This document shows positions 38,478 to 47,614 of a DNA stretch of 64,000 bases, in pieces (within the stretch, counting starts at the first letter, position 1; each line of letters opens with the position of its first letter). The notes below the pieces were generated by a model. It was not told where the DNA came from and made no database searches. It saw only the letters and a list, made by a program, of their open reading frames with translations. This stretch comes from Cognatundibacterium curvum (GTDB lineage: Bacteria; Pseudomonadota; Gammaproteobacteria; Burkholderiales; Burkholderiaceae_D). The DNA is taken from contig NZ_JACOGD010000007.1 in NCBI RefSeq assembly GCF_014284235.1, forward strand, positions 62,001-126,000, written 5' to 3'. Both the position numbers and the translations under genes were made by a program.

Positions 38478-40745
38478 TTAACCCAGCTTTAAAGGTAAAC
38501 TGCGCAAACGTTGCCCTGTGAGTTGGAATACGGCACTCGCCAGTGCCGGCGCCAGCGGCGGCACACCAGGCTCACCCACCCCTTCCGGCGCTTCGGCGCT
38601 GGGTATGATCACAGTTTCCACGACCGGCGCTTCATTCATACGCAGCACCGCATAATCATGGAAATTAGTTTGCATGACGCGCCCCTGCTCTATCGTGATT
38701 TCACCGTACAGCGCCGCACTGAGTCCAAAAATAACGGCAGACTCCATTTGTTGCGCAATTCCGGCGGGATTAACGGCAATCCCGCAATCAATCGCGCACA
38801 CCACTTTATGCACCTTAATTTGCTTCGCTTCGACCGATACTTCCGCCACCTGGGCCACGATAGAGCCGAAAGAGCGATGTATCGCCAGGCCATGCGCGCG
38901 TCCCGCAGGCACCGCACCAGCCTTTTCCACCGCGGCATTCAGTACCGCCAGATGACGTGGCTGTTTTGCCAGTAACTGACGCCGGAATTCCAGCGGCGAC
39001 TGTTGTGCGGCCGCAGCCAGCTCGTCAATAAAGCTCTCTTTAAAAAAAGCATTATGCGAATGCCCGACCGAACGCCAATAGCCGAGTGGAACCGGCGTAG
39101 GCACGATCACATGCGAGGTTTTCTGATGTGGCAGTGCATAGGCATGGTCGAATTCACCTTCGGCTGTGGTTTTATCCGGGCCCGCGCCCGGCACACCAAA
39201 GCTGCGCTGTAACACCTGATGCGTGACCGATCCGGATGCAGAACGGTTCAGATAAGCCAGCACCTGGCCCTGCGCATCCAAGGCGGCGGTAAAACGCGCC
39301 AGCGCCGCTGGCCGGTACATATCGTGAGCAGTATCTTCCTCGCGGCTCCAGACCAGCTTGACTGGCCGTCCTTCGGTTTGACGTGCGATCGCGACAGCCT
39401 GGCGTATCATGTCCACTTCCAGCCTGCGACCAAAGCCGCCACCCAGATAACACATATGCAGCTGGACTTTTTCACTTGCGATATTCAGCATACCAGCCGC
39501 GACTGCCACCGCAACACTGGGTACCTGAGTCGAGACCCATAAATCCAGCTGACCATCTTTCCACTGCGCCGTACAATTAATCGGCTCCATCGCCGCATGC
39601 GCCAGGAATGGTGCACGGTATTCGGCAGTGATCATCTTCGCGACCTGCTTGCTGGCGAATCCTGCCGCCACGTCACCATGTTCATAGTAGGTAAATCCGG
39701 ATTCCCGCTCTAATTTTTCTGCCAGCTCCGCAAACACCCTGGCGCTGGATAGCTGGCTATTGGGCCCGGCATCCCACTCGATTGCAAGTGCCGGTATCGC
39801 CTGACGGGCCGCCCAGTAAGTGTCCGCCACCACCGCCAGCCCCGCATAGCCATGCTCACCGGCAGCGGCAGTCAGATCGACCACCTGCTTCACACCAGGC
39901 AGTGCCAGTGCGGCTTTACTATTCCAGGATTTAGGCTTACCGCCGATCACAGGCGTCAGGCTCAGGGCCGCAAATAACAATCCCGGCGGACGCGCATCGA
40001 TCCCGAACTGCGCTTTACCATTGACCTTGAGTACCGCTTCACGACGTGGCTGCGGCGTGCCAATCAAACGAAAATCGGCTGGTTTTTTCAGTTGAATATG
40101 GGAGGGCTGCATGTTGACTGCCGTCGCAGCCAGTTCGCCATAGCTCAGTTGTTTGCCCGAGCTGTGCAAGACCTTACCGGCCTGAGTCGTGCATTCACTG
40201 AGCGCGACCTGCCAGCGCTGTGCGGCAGCGGCCAGTAACATGGCACGTGCAGTGGCACCCGCTTCCCGCAAAGGCTGCCACGCATCTTTTACGCTGGAGG
40301 AGCCACCGGTCACCTGCAACCCAAGTTCCCGTGCGGTTTTCAGGGTCATCCATTGCGCCACGCGCTTCAGGACGCCATCATCATCCGGATGAAATGGCAG
40401 CCCGTCGGCCAGCATGGCCATATTTCCATAAATTTTGTCGACAGGCGCAGCGAAAGGCGTGACGCTGCTCAGAGGCACATCCAGCTCTTCCGCCACCAGC
40501 ATTTGCAATGCGGTATGGATGCCCTGCCCCATTTCGCTGCGATGCATGGCGACGCCAACCTGCCCATCAGCCGCGATGCGTATCCAGCCATTGAGTGCGA
40601 TTTCGCCTTCATGCACAGGCAGAGCCTGACTACCCTTGAGTCGCTGACGTGGCGGCAGTACGCCCCAACCCAGAATCAGGGCACCGCTGATACCCAGACC
40701 ACCCAGCAAAAAACGCCGGCGGCCAGATCTTGTTTTTTCTGTCAT
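38478..40745 (-). CDS. Molybdopterin-binding large subunit, isoquinoline 1-oxidoreductase/aldehyde oxidase type
   Basis: Xanthine-dehydrogenase-family molybdenum hydroxylase subunit, 755 aa. From MTEKTRSG a Tat signal GRRRFLLGG precedes a hydrophobic stretch, so it is exported folded. The MPT domain shows HRSEMGQGIHTALQM, YLGGGFGRRLEVD, and a C-terminal catalytic-type motif EAPEGVGEPGVPP containing the expected Glu. The usual small [2Fe-2S] subunit is not adjacent and no cytochrome is nearby, so partners must lie elsewhere. Substrate unknown. Start at 40745 chosen over an ATG 15 nt upstream. Confidence 0.88.
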   Translation of the reverse strand: MTEKTRSGRRRFLLGGLGISGALILGWGVLPPRQRLKGSQALPVHEGEIALNGWIRIAADGQVGVAMHRSEMGQGIHTALQMLVAEELDVPLSSVTPFAAPVDKIYGNMAMLADGLPFHPDDDGVLKRVAQWMTLKTARELGLQVTGGSSSVKDAWQPLREAGATARAMLLAAAAQRWQVALSECTTQAGKVLHSSGKQLSYGELAATAVNMQPSHIQLKKPADFRLIGTPQPRREAVLKVNGKAQFGIDARPPGLLFAALSLTPVIGGKPKSWNSKAALALPGVKQVVDLTAAAGEHGYAGLAVVADTYWAARQAIPALAIEWDAGPNSQLSSARVFAELAEKLERESGFTYYEHGDVAAGFASKQVAKMITAEYRAPFLAHAAMEPINCTAQWKDGQLDLWVSTQVPSVAVAVAAGMLNIASEKVQLHMCYLGGGFGRRLEVDMIRQAVAIARQTEGRPVKLVWSREEDTAHDMYRPAALARFTAALDAQGQVLAYLNRSASGSVTHQVLQRSFGVPGAGPDKTTAEGEFDHAYALPHQKTSHVIVPTPVPLGYWRSVGHSHNAFFKESFIDELAAAAQQSPLEFRRQLLAKQPRHLAVLNAAVEKAGAVPAGRAHGLAIHRSFGSIVAQVAEVSVEAKQIKVHKVVCAIDCGIAVNPAGIAQQMESAVIFGLSAALYGEITIEQGRVMQTNFHDYAVLRMNEAPVVETVIIPSAEAPEGVGEPGVPPLAPALASAVFQLTGQRLRSLPLKLG

Positions 40746-40815
40746 GATGAGTCTCCACACACCTTACCGGGTTTGATTTTTATACTCCGGTTCCTGCTGT
40801 TATTACGAAATGATG

Positions 40816-41007
40816 TCAGGTATTGCGACGCGGATATCCCTGAGCCAGGATGCGTTGCCAAACCTGTTCTTTTTGTGCCTCATCCATAAACACCCATTGC
40901 GCCACTTCTTCCACCGTACGGCCACAGCCACGACAAATATCGTCAAAGGTGGTGGAGCACACGGCGACACACGGCGTATCGGGCCTGGGTTGGATTTCTT
41001 TGTTCAT
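40816..41007 (-). CDS. DUF1289 protein, small Cys-rich
   Basis: 63 aa with the DUF1289 signature TPCVAVCSTTFDDICRGCGR: four cysteines in CxxxC and CxxC arrangement, likely a metal site, followed by E-E-x-x-W (EEVAQW). Function of the family is unknown. It lies 70 nt upstream of the molybdenum-hydroxylase gene on the same strand and could be co-transcribed. Confidence 0.9.
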   Translation of the reverse strand: MNKEIQPRPDTPCVAVCSTTFDDICRGCGRTVEEVAQWVFMDEAQKEQVWQRILAQGYPRRNT

Positions 41008-41353
41008 ACCTGTTCTCCTGCCCGCACAGAACCCGAGTTTTACTTACATGCAATAGCAACGTAATAGTAAAGCAAAGTTCTCAGTGCGGATAATTTCAAT
41101 TTGGGGGCAATATTCTATTTTCTGTCACGCTATGCACTAATCTGCACGTGCTGGGCGGTTGACACCCGCTGCAATGCACGGGAGAATTCATGCTGTACTG
41201 CACAATTTCTCAAACTCTGACCGCACGGGCAGAGTCACAAGCAGCTCATTTCGCATTCATTAGCGCACATTTGGTACACATTTAGTACACATTTTTCCTG
41301 GCATGCACTAAGCTGCCTGGGGGAAAAGTTTTCATCTTTAGAAAGCAGCATCC
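41008..41353. other. Gene-free divergent region with phased short repeats
   Basis: 346 nt between DUF1289 and marC-type genes. It holds two copies of a 14-mer, ATGCACTAATCTGC (41132-41145) and ATGCACTAAGCTGC (41303-41316), and three 11-nt-spaced units ending in ACATTT at 41263-41295. No small gene seen. Confidence 0.6.
41263..41295 (+). repeat. Three 11-nt direct repeats upstream of MarC gene
   Basis: GCGCACATTTG, GTACACATTTA, GTACACATTTT in tandem: one helical turn per unit, 59 nt before the start codon; protein-binding array or promoter spacer possible. Confidence 0.7.
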
Positions 41354-41956
41354 ATGGCCCAAGATTTTTTTCAAACCCTGATTTTACTGATATTGGTCAC
41401 CGACCCCTTCGGTAACGTACCGATTTTCGTCGCTGCCCTGTCCCACGTCGCACCTGAGCGACGCTGGCGCGTGATTGTACGCGAATGTGGGATTGCCTTC
41501 GTGTTGCTGCTGTTGTTTATGTTTTTCGGTAAAAACTTCCTGACTGCTTTGCAGTTATCCGAGGTGTCTATCCGTATCGGTGGCGGTGTGATTCTGTTCC
41601 TGATCGCGCTGCGTATGGTATTCCCACAAGAAGGTGGCATCTTCGGCGATACCGAAGAAAATCATGAACCGTTTATCGTCCCGCTCGCTATTCCGGCCCT
41701 GGCTGGCCCTTCTGCACTGGCCACGGTACTGCTGTTTTCTTCGGATAACAATAAAGAAATGTTGGTACACCTCGGTGCACTGACTACGGTGGCTATCGTA
41801 TGGCTGGTGGTGTTATTGGGTGCAGAACGCATGCAAAAAGTCTTAGGCGCACGCGTGATGACGGCATTCGAACGCCTGATGGGTCTGATCCTGGCTGCGA
41901 TGTCGATAGAAATGCTGCTGGCTGGCTTCCGCGAATATGTGCGTACGCTGATCTAA
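41354..41956 (+). CDS. MarC-family inner-membrane protein (NAAT transporter type)
   Basis: 200-aa polytopic membrane protein with about six spans. The start MAQDFFQTLILLILVTDPFGNVPIF, of which VTDPFGNVP is the hallmark, and the mid-protein FIVPLAIPALAGPSA identify the MarC/UPF0056 family. Some relatives move neutral amino acids; E. coli MarC itself has no proven role. Single gene with its own terminator. Confidence 0.92.
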   Translation: MAQDFFQTLILLILVTDPFGNVPIFVAALSHVAPERRWRVIVRECGIAFVLLLLFMFFGKNFLTALQLSEVSIRIGGGVILFLIALRMVFPQEGGIFGDTEENHEPFIVPLAIPALAGPSALATVLLFSSDNNKEMLVHLGALTTVAIVWLVVLLGAERMQKVLGARVMTAFERLMGLILAAMSIEMLLAGFREYVRTLI

Positions 41957-41978
41957 GCACACTCAGTCTCAACAAACG

Positions 41979-42021
41979 GCCTGCTGCCGGGAACAAACAG
42001 TTCCTGCCAGCAGGCTTTTTT
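41979..42021 (+). terminator. Intrinsic terminator of the MarC gene
   Basis: GCCTGCTG...GGAAC pairs with GTTCC...CAGCAGGC around ACAAACA-type loop, followed by six T residues, 22 nt after the stop. Confidence 0.92.
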
Positions 42022-42023
42022 AC

Positions 42024-42104
42024 CTAGTGATTAAAAGTGAAGTAACCCAACAGGAACAGCACTAGTGCGATCAGAAATTGTTTCCAGAATTGTTTGTTCA
42101 TCAT
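42024..42104 (-). CDS. 26-aa single-span membrane peptide (candidate small protein)
   Basis: ATGATG start at 42104 and TAG stop at 42024-42026 encode MMNKQFWKQF followed by LIALVLFLLGYF and TFNH: a basic/aromatic head, one hydrophobic span and a short tail. AGAAGG lies about 12-15 nt upstream on the minus strand. It sits 30 nt downstream of the CoA-transferase stop and up to the edge of the marC terminator, so it could be co-transcribed with the former. Too short to assign; similar peptides occur as membrane regulators or toxins. Confidence 0.55.
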   Translation of the reverse strand: MMNKQFWKQFLIALVLFLLGYFTFNH

Positions 42105-42134
42105 AGATTGTTCAGCCTTCTTCAATGGATATGA

Positions 42135-43430
42135 TTAAATGACCTGATTGCTTTTGAACGCAGCGATTTGTTCGCTGCTATAACCCAGACTTTGCAGTAT
42201 TTCTTCATTATGCTGCCCCAGTTGCGGCCCCAGCCAATTGGTGGCACCCGGCGTGACTGACAGTTTGGGTGTGATGGCTGGCAGCTTGACCGGACTGCCG
42301 TCGGCAAAGCTATGCTGCTCAAACATTTGCCGCGCCTGAAATTGCGGATCCTGCATCATATCCCTGACCGAGTAAATTTTACCAACCGGCACATCCGCCT
42401 GCTGCAGGCAAGCCAATGCGCTATCGATAGTCTGGGTGCAACACCATTGCTGAATGGCGGCATCAATCTCCGCGGTACGCGGCACCCGGCCATCGTTTCT
42501 GAGTAATTGCTGATCATAGGCCAGATCATCCCGCCCTATCGCCTTCATCAGACGGTGGAAAATCGCATCGCCATTACCTGCGATGACGATATTTTCACCA
42601 TCAGCAGTGGTATAGGTGTTCGATGGCACGATGCCGGGCAAAGCACCGCCCGTGCGCTCCCTGACCACACCGGCCACATCAAATTCCGGCACCAGCGATT
42701 CCATCAGATTGAATACTGATTCATACAAGGCCACATCCACCATCTGGCCTTGCCCCGCGACACAGTCTGCGCCCTGCTTCCCGTTCCAGCGACCACCGGT
42801 CACATCACGATGCCGCAGCGCCATCATGGCACCGATCACACCATGCAAAGCGGCCACCGAATCGCCGATAGAAATACCTACCCGTACCGGCGGCCGGTCG
42901 GCATGACCCGACACATAACGCAATCCACCCATAGATTCACCGATCGCACCAAAGCCCGGTAAATCGCGCATGGGTCCGGTCTGACCATAGCCGGAAATAC
43001 GCACCATGATGGTAGCCGGATTAATCGGCTTCAAATCCTCATAGCCGAGCTGCCATTTTTCCAGCACGCCAGGCCGATAATTTTCGATGATGATATCGGC
43101 ATCCAGCGCCAGTTGTCTCGCGATCTGCTGCCCTTCATCTGATTTCATATTCAGCGTCAGGCTTTTCTTATTGCGTGCCTGCACACTCCACCACAGCGAA
43201 GTGCCATCTTTCAGCACCCGCCACTGACGTAAAGGATCACCCGCATCCGGCGCCTCTATCTTGATCACTTCAGCACCGAATTCGGCCAGCATACGCGCGC
43301 AAAACGGGCCCGCAATCAGCGTCCCCAGTTCCAATACCCGGATGCCGGCCAGTGGACCACGTGCTGTAGCGGTAGCGTCATGCGCCGCTTGCTGAGTCTG
43401 CGTCTGAGTCGGGGATTGAGTCTGATTCAT
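42135..43430 (-). CDS. Family III CoA-transferase (CaiB/BaiF)
   Basis: 431-aa CoA-transferase of the formyl-CoA/carnitine-CoA type. Seen: GIRVLELGTLIAGPFCARMLAEFGAEVIKIE shown in part as LELGTLIAGPF and AEVIKIE; NKKSLTLN; ENYRPGVLEKWQLGY; and GQMVDVALYES, holding the catalytic Asp. An unusual Gln/Thr-rich N-terminus of about 25 residues (TQSPTQTQTQQ) precedes the domain. The start overlaps the HD gene stop by 4 nt. Acyl substrates unknown. Confidence 0.93.
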   Translation of the reverse strand: MNQTQSPTQTQTQQAAHDATATARGPLAGIRVLELGTLIAGPFCARMLAEFGAEVIKIEAPDAGDPLRQWRVLKDGTSLWWSVQARNKKSLTLNMKSDEGQQIARQLALDADIIIENYRPGVLEKWQLGYEDLKPINPATIMVRISGYGQTGPMRDLPGFGAIGESMGGLRYVSGHADRPPVRVGISIGDSVAALHGVIGAMMALRHRDVTGGRWNGKQGADCVAGQGQMVDVALYESVFNLMESLVPEFDVAGVVRERTGGALPGIVPSNTYTTADGENIVIAGNGDAIFHRLMKAIGRDDLAYDQQLLRNDGRVPRTAEIDAAIQQWCCTQTIDSALACLQQADVPVGKIYSVRDMMQDPQFQARQMFEQHSFADGSPVKLPAITPKLSVTPGATNWLGPQLGQHNEEILQSLGYSSEQIAAFKSNQVI

Positions 43431-44101
43431 GGCCAGGAAAAAAGTGTGAGCTGAGCGATTTCATGCGCGATATTGCGGCGTGCACTGTGCTCATATAAGT
43501 CGAAAAAAGTATCCGTAAAATACAGTCGCGGGCGCTCCAGAAATTGCTTAAGCAGCTTCTTGCGTCCGGCGCGATACAAGATGTCCGGCACCCAATCATA
43601 TTCAGCCTGTATCGCTTGCGTGTAGGCCTGATAAACCTCAGCGCTCTGCCCCAGTATCGCCAGATCAAAGTCCAGGAATAAGGGCAGATCAGGTATAGCC
43701 ACTTCAGTTTCTGGTACGCGATGCCCAGCCGTCGCCGCTACACATGCCACCACCGCATCAGTGATGGCGGCATCTGTGCCGAATTGGTTCAGCCAGTAAC
43801 GCGCCTGCACCGCGCTCTGCGCCTCATTGTCCTTAGCCCGGGTATCGTAAATCACATCATGAAACCAGATCGCAGCGTCGACCACCAGCGGGTTGACCAG
43901 ATGATCACTGTATTGGCGGGCATAGCGCAGCAAGGCCAGAAGATGAGAAAACTGATGATAGTGACGCTCAGGCTGCGCATAGTGTTGATACAGCCAGTCA
44001 TGGCAGCTTTGCGCCTGCACGGGATCTGCCTGTAACTGCTGCATCAGCCCATCCCAGTAAGCTGACAACTCCTGCACCTGATCCTGGCTCAGTGACTGCA
44101 T
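43427..44101 (-). CDS. HD-superfamily metal-dependent phosphohydrolase
   Basis: 224-aa cytosolic protein with the predicted-phosphohydrolase pattern: RHYHQFSHL (His about 48-53), the HD pair in WFHDVIYD (H81, D82), then NEAQSAVQA and DFDLAILG, supplying the last metal Asp. Substrate unknown. It is 8 nt downstream of recR and coupled to the CoA-transferase by a 4-nt overlap. Confidence 0.88.
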   Translation of the reverse strand: MQSLSQDQVQELSAYWDGLMQQLQADPVQAQSCHDWLYQHYAQPERHYHQFSHLLALLRYARQYSDHLVNPLVVDAAIWFHDVIYDTRAKDNEAQSAVQARYWLNQFGTDAAITDAVVACVAATAGHRVPETEVAIPDLPLFLDFDLAILGQSAEVYQAYTQAIQAEYDWVPDILYRAGRKKLLKQFLERPRLYFTDTFFDLYEHSARRNIAHEIAQLTLFSWP

Positions 44102-44109
44102 ACAGAAAA

Positions 44110-44706
44110 TCAGGTGGTACGCCGGTCCAGCATGGCACGCGCTATCGTGCCGGGATCGACATATTCGAGTTCACCACCAACCGGAACTCCACGCGCCAGA
44201 CGGCTGACTTTCACGCCACGCGCTTTGAGTGTCTCGCTGATGTAGTGTGCGGTAGCTTCACCCTCATTGGTGAAATTGGTCGCCAGCACCACTTCCTGCA
44301 CCAGGCCATTGGCAGCTCTGTGCATCAGCTTATCGAAATAAATATCCTTAGGGCCTATGCCATCTAGCGGCGACAAACGTCCCATCAGTACAAAATACAG
44401 CCCCTTATACATCAGGGTCTGCTCTATCATCATCTGATCGGTAGGCGTTTCCACCACACATAACTGACTGGCGTCACGTGATGGATCAAGGCAGGTTTCA
44501 CAGATCTCGGTCTCTGTGAAGGTATTACAGGAGGCGCAATGCTGGATACGGTCAACCGCATTCAGCAAGGCATGCCCCAGTTCAGAGGCGGCCGCACGGT
44601 CGTGCTGCAGCAAATGATAGGCCATGCGCTGCGCTGATTTTGGCCCCACGCCGGGTAAGCGACGCAGAGCCTCAGATAAAGCTTCTAAACTGCCGTTTTT
44701 CTTCAC
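44110..44706 (-). CDS. recR: Recombination mediator RecR
   Basis: Works with RecO/RecF to load RecA at gaps. 198 aa: helix-hairpin-helix ([20 protein letters not shown] in part), zinc finger [16 protein letters not shown], Toprim motif VVETPTDQM, and C-terminal Walker-like tail. It follows ybaB by 2 nt in the classic dnaX-ybaB-recR order. Confidence 0.97.
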   Translation of the reverse strand: MKKNGSLEALSEALRRLPGVGPKSAQRMAYHLLQHDRAAASELGHALLNAVDRIQHCASCNTFTETEICETCLDPSRDASQLCVVETPTDQMMIEQTLMYKGLYFVLMGRLSPLDGIGPKDIYFDKLMHRAANGLVQEVVLATNFTNEGEATAHYISETLKARGVKVSRLARGVPVGGELEYVDPGTIARAMLDRRTT

Positions 44707-44708
44707 GT

Positions 44709-45035
44709 TCAGAATGGCATTTTGAAACCAGGTGGCAAAGGCATGCCAGCCGTCAGTCCTGCCATTTTTTCCTGGCTGGTGGCTTCTGCTTTGCGAACTG
44801 CATCATTGAACGCTGCTGCGACCAGATCTTCCAACATATCTTTGTCATCAGCCAGCAGCGAAGGATCGATGCTGACGCGCTTTACATCATTTTTGCAAGT
44901 CATGACGACTTTGACCAAGCCTGCGCCAGCCTGTCCTTCCACTTCGATCAGCGCGAGCTGATCCTGGGCTTTTTTCATATTGTCCTGCATCGCCTGCGCT
45001 TGCTTCATCAGACCTGCGAGTTGGTTTTTCATCAT
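44709..45035 (-). CDS. ybaB: YbaB/EbfC nucleoid-associated protein
   Basis: 108-aa DNA-binding dimer. Typical [19 protein letters not shown] helix followed by the three-strand sheet ([18 protein letters not shown]) and [15 protein letters not shown]. Located between dnaX and recR as in most bacteria; 125 nt separate it from dnaX. Confidence 0.96.
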   Translation of the reverse strand: MMKNQLAGLMKQAQAMQDNMKKAQDQLALIEVEGQAGAGLVKVVMTCKNDVKRVSIDPSLLADDKDMLEDLVAAAFNDAVRKAEATSQEKMAGLTAGMPLPPGFKMPF

Positions 45036-45160
45036 AATGGATTCTCCTGCTTTTCAATTACTGGAATACTTGGTTAATCTGCGCGCACCAGTCAGTCTGC
45101 ATCGGCGTTAAACCGAAACACGCTGCCGGAGGTGCGCTCTTTATTCTTCAGCGAAGACGC

Positions 45161-47422
45161 TCAAACCGGACGTACAGAACCCGTCACAATGCTGGCGCCG
45201 AATTCGCGCATCAGGCTTTGTACAAAGCCGTCATTCTGTATTGCCTGCTCCGCCTGCTGCTGACGCACTTCGCGCTGGGCAATCGCCTGCGCATTGGCAG
45301 TGAGTTCCACCGCACCGATCTGATGCTCGACCCTTACCGTTTTACCGAAACGTTCAGACAAGGCGGCACTGAGTTTATCCAGGCTGCCTGCCGACAGCAA
45401 AGTCGCAACCGGCACCCGCAACAGAAATACGAAGGCATTGCCATCTTCACGACAATTGATCAGCTCACTTTGCTGCGCCAATTGTTGTGCCACGCCGCGT
45501 ACCGGTAAGCTGGCGGCCAGATCCGGCCAGTGACCATCCCAGGACAGCGCTGCAACCGGCGCGCGCCATAATACACGATCCCCAGCCAGCGGCTCAAGCA
45601 CAGCGGGCTGAACCAGCGGCGCTTCTTCGGGCGCGCTTTCAGCCTGAGCCTGCGGTGCATGATTGACGCTGGCTGCAGGCACTGACCTGACTGGTCTGGC
45701 AGCTGGCTGAGCGACAGCAAACATAGGATCATCATCCCAGGGTGGCGGCATATCATCGAGACCAACCGGCTGTGCACTGGCCTCTATCTGCTGCGCAGTC
45801 AGAGGAACACTGGGCACAGGCGCTACAGCTGCAGCGGGTGTGGCTGGTGTAGCTGGTTTAGCCGGTAAGGGTGCTGAGACTGGCGCAACGGCGACCGGGG
45901 CGACTACTGCAGCAGGCTGAACCGGAGTAACTGCAGCCGCCGGTGCAGCGACCACTGACTCAGGAGCTGCTGTTTTAGCTGCACCGGCTTTACCACTGGC
46001 AGCACGCGCTGCGGCCAGTGCGGCCATCGCCGGACTCATGGGCTTAGCTGCGGGTGCGCTTGCTGCCACAGGTGCTGCTGTATTCGTAGAGACGGAAGAC
46101 GGTGCTATGGATGATGCTGAATTCGCGCCGGGCGCAACAGGCGCCTGCACCGGGACTGCGGTTCTCGCGGCAGAGGGTGCCACCAGATTAGCTACGGCTG
46201 CGCCACCGCCAGGTTGTGCTGCCCTGAGTGCAGCCTGTGCCGGTGAAGCTGAGCGTGCACCCGTGGCAGGACCGGAGCCCGATGGTGCAGTTGGTGCTGC
46301 CGGTGTTGGTGACGAAGCCGGAATCAGACCACTGCCGTCGATAGGATGGAAAGCCAGCATACGCAACAGCGTCATGCTGAAACCCGCATATTCATCGGGT
46401 GCCAGCGCCAGCTCATTTTTCCCATGCACCGCAATCTGATAAAACAGCTGCACCTGCTCTTTTGAGAATTGCTGCGCCAGGCGCAGGATATGTTCACGTT
46501 CCGGGAGATCATCCGGCACCGCCGACGGCACCATTTGCGCTACCGCGATCTGATGCAGCAAACTGCCCAGATCCTGTAAAGCTGATTTATACGACAGGCT
46601 GCGCGCCGCCATTTCATCCGCCACATCGAGCAAGGCTTTACCATCACTGATGGCTAAGGCATCCAGCAGGCGAATCAGATAGGATTGATCCAGTGCGCCC
46701 AGCATGCCCTGCACCGCTTCCAGACTGACTTTACCGGCCGCGTAAGCAATCGCCTGATCGGTTAAGGACAAGGCATCGCGCATGGAGCCATGCGCACCCT
46801 GCGCCAGCAAGCGCAGCGCAGGTGCTTCAAATGCGATCTGCTCCTGTCCCAGAATATTTTCCAGATGGCCTACGATATGCCCCGGCGGCATCTGCTTGAG
46901 ATTGAATTGCAGGCAGCGCGACAAGACCGTGACCGGGATTTTTTGTGGATCAGTCGTAGCCAGAATGAACTTCACATGCTCAGGCGGTTCTTCCAGCGTT
47001 TTCAGCATGGCATTGAACGCATGATTGGTCAGCATGTGCACCTCGTCTATCATATAGACTTTGAAGCGCGCATTGGACGGTGCGTAAATCGCCTGCTCCA
47101 GCAGGGAAGCCATTTCATCGACACCGCGATTGGATGCCGCATCCATCTCGATATAGTCGACAAAGCGCCCGGCATCAATTGCAGTACAGGCTTCGCACAC
47201 ACCACAAGGCTGAGCGGTAATGCCTTTTTCACAGTTAAAGGATTTGGCCAGTATGCGCGACAAGGTCGTTTTACCGACTCCGCGGGTACCGGTGAACAAA
47301 TAGGCGTGATGCAGACGCTGCTGCTCCAGTGCATGCGTCAGGGCACGGACAACGTGCTCTTGCCCCACCAGCGTTTCAAAGCTTTTGGGACGATATTTTC
47401 GGGCGAGAACTTGATAAGACAT
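45161..47422 (-). CDS. dnaX: DNA polymerase III subunit tau/gamma
   Basis: Clamp-loader ATPase. Walker A GTRGVGKTT, zinc module CEKGITAQPCGVCEAC, Walker B MIDEVHML and sensor LATTDPQKIPVTVLSRC lie in the first 250 residues. After about residue 370 comes a linker of some 230 residues extremely rich in Ala, Pro, Val and Ser, then the tau C-terminal domain that contacts the polymerase. 753 aa. I saw no AAAAAAG-type slippery site, so a gamma form by frameshifting is not indicated. Confidence 0.96.
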   Translation of the reverse strand: MSYQVLARKYRPKSFETLVGQEHVVRALTHALEQQRLHHAYLFTGTRGVGKTTLSRILAKSFNCEKGITAQPCGVCEACTAIDAGRFVDYIEMDAASNRGVDEMASLLEQAIYAPSNARFKVYMIDEVHMLTNHAFNAMLKTLEEPPEHVKFILATTDPQKIPVTVLSRCLQFNLKQMPPGHIVGHLENILGQEQIAFEAPALRLLAQGAHGSMRDALSLTDQAIAYAAGKVSLEAVQGMLGALDQSYLIRLLDALAISDGKALLDVADEMAARSLSYKSALQDLGSLLHQIAVAQMVPSAVPDDLPEREHILRLAQQFSKEQVQLFYQIAVHGKNELALAPDEYAGFSMTLLRMLAFHPIDGSGLIPASSPTPAAPTAPSGSGPATGARSASPAQAALRAAQPGGGAAVANLVAPSAARTAVPVQAPVAPGANSASSIAPSSVSTNTAAPVAASAPAAKPMSPAMAALAAARAASGKAGAAKTAAPESVVAAPAAAVTPVQPAAVVAPVAVAPVSAPLPAKPATPATPAAAVAPVPSVPLTAQQIEASAQPVGLDDMPPPWDDDPMFAVAQPAARPVRSVPAASVNHAPQAQAESAPEEAPLVQPAVLEPLAGDRVLWRAPVAALSWDGHWPDLAASLPVRGVAQQLAQQSELINCREDGNAFVFLLRVPVATLLSAGSLDKLSAALSERFGKTVRVEHQIGAVELTANAQAIAQREVRQQQAEQAIQNDGFVQSLMREFGASIVTGSVRPV

Positions 47423-47614
47423 CCTGCGATTTTACCCTATTTGGTCAACAATACAGCGAGCAAAGAAAGCTGTTCAGCCCTGTCACCGGCCAACATGCAT
47501 CAGACTCACTCAGCAAAAGCAGGATTTTGCGACATTTCCAGCGCCAGCGGTCGTTTTTTTTCGTCTATACCGGATTGGATAGCAAGCACAAGAGAGTGCT
47601 GTACTTCCAGCCGC

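Noticed and set aside
45161..47422. Programmed frameshift giving DnaX gamma
   Set aside because: No slippery A-run with following hairpin was seen near the end of the ATPase part.
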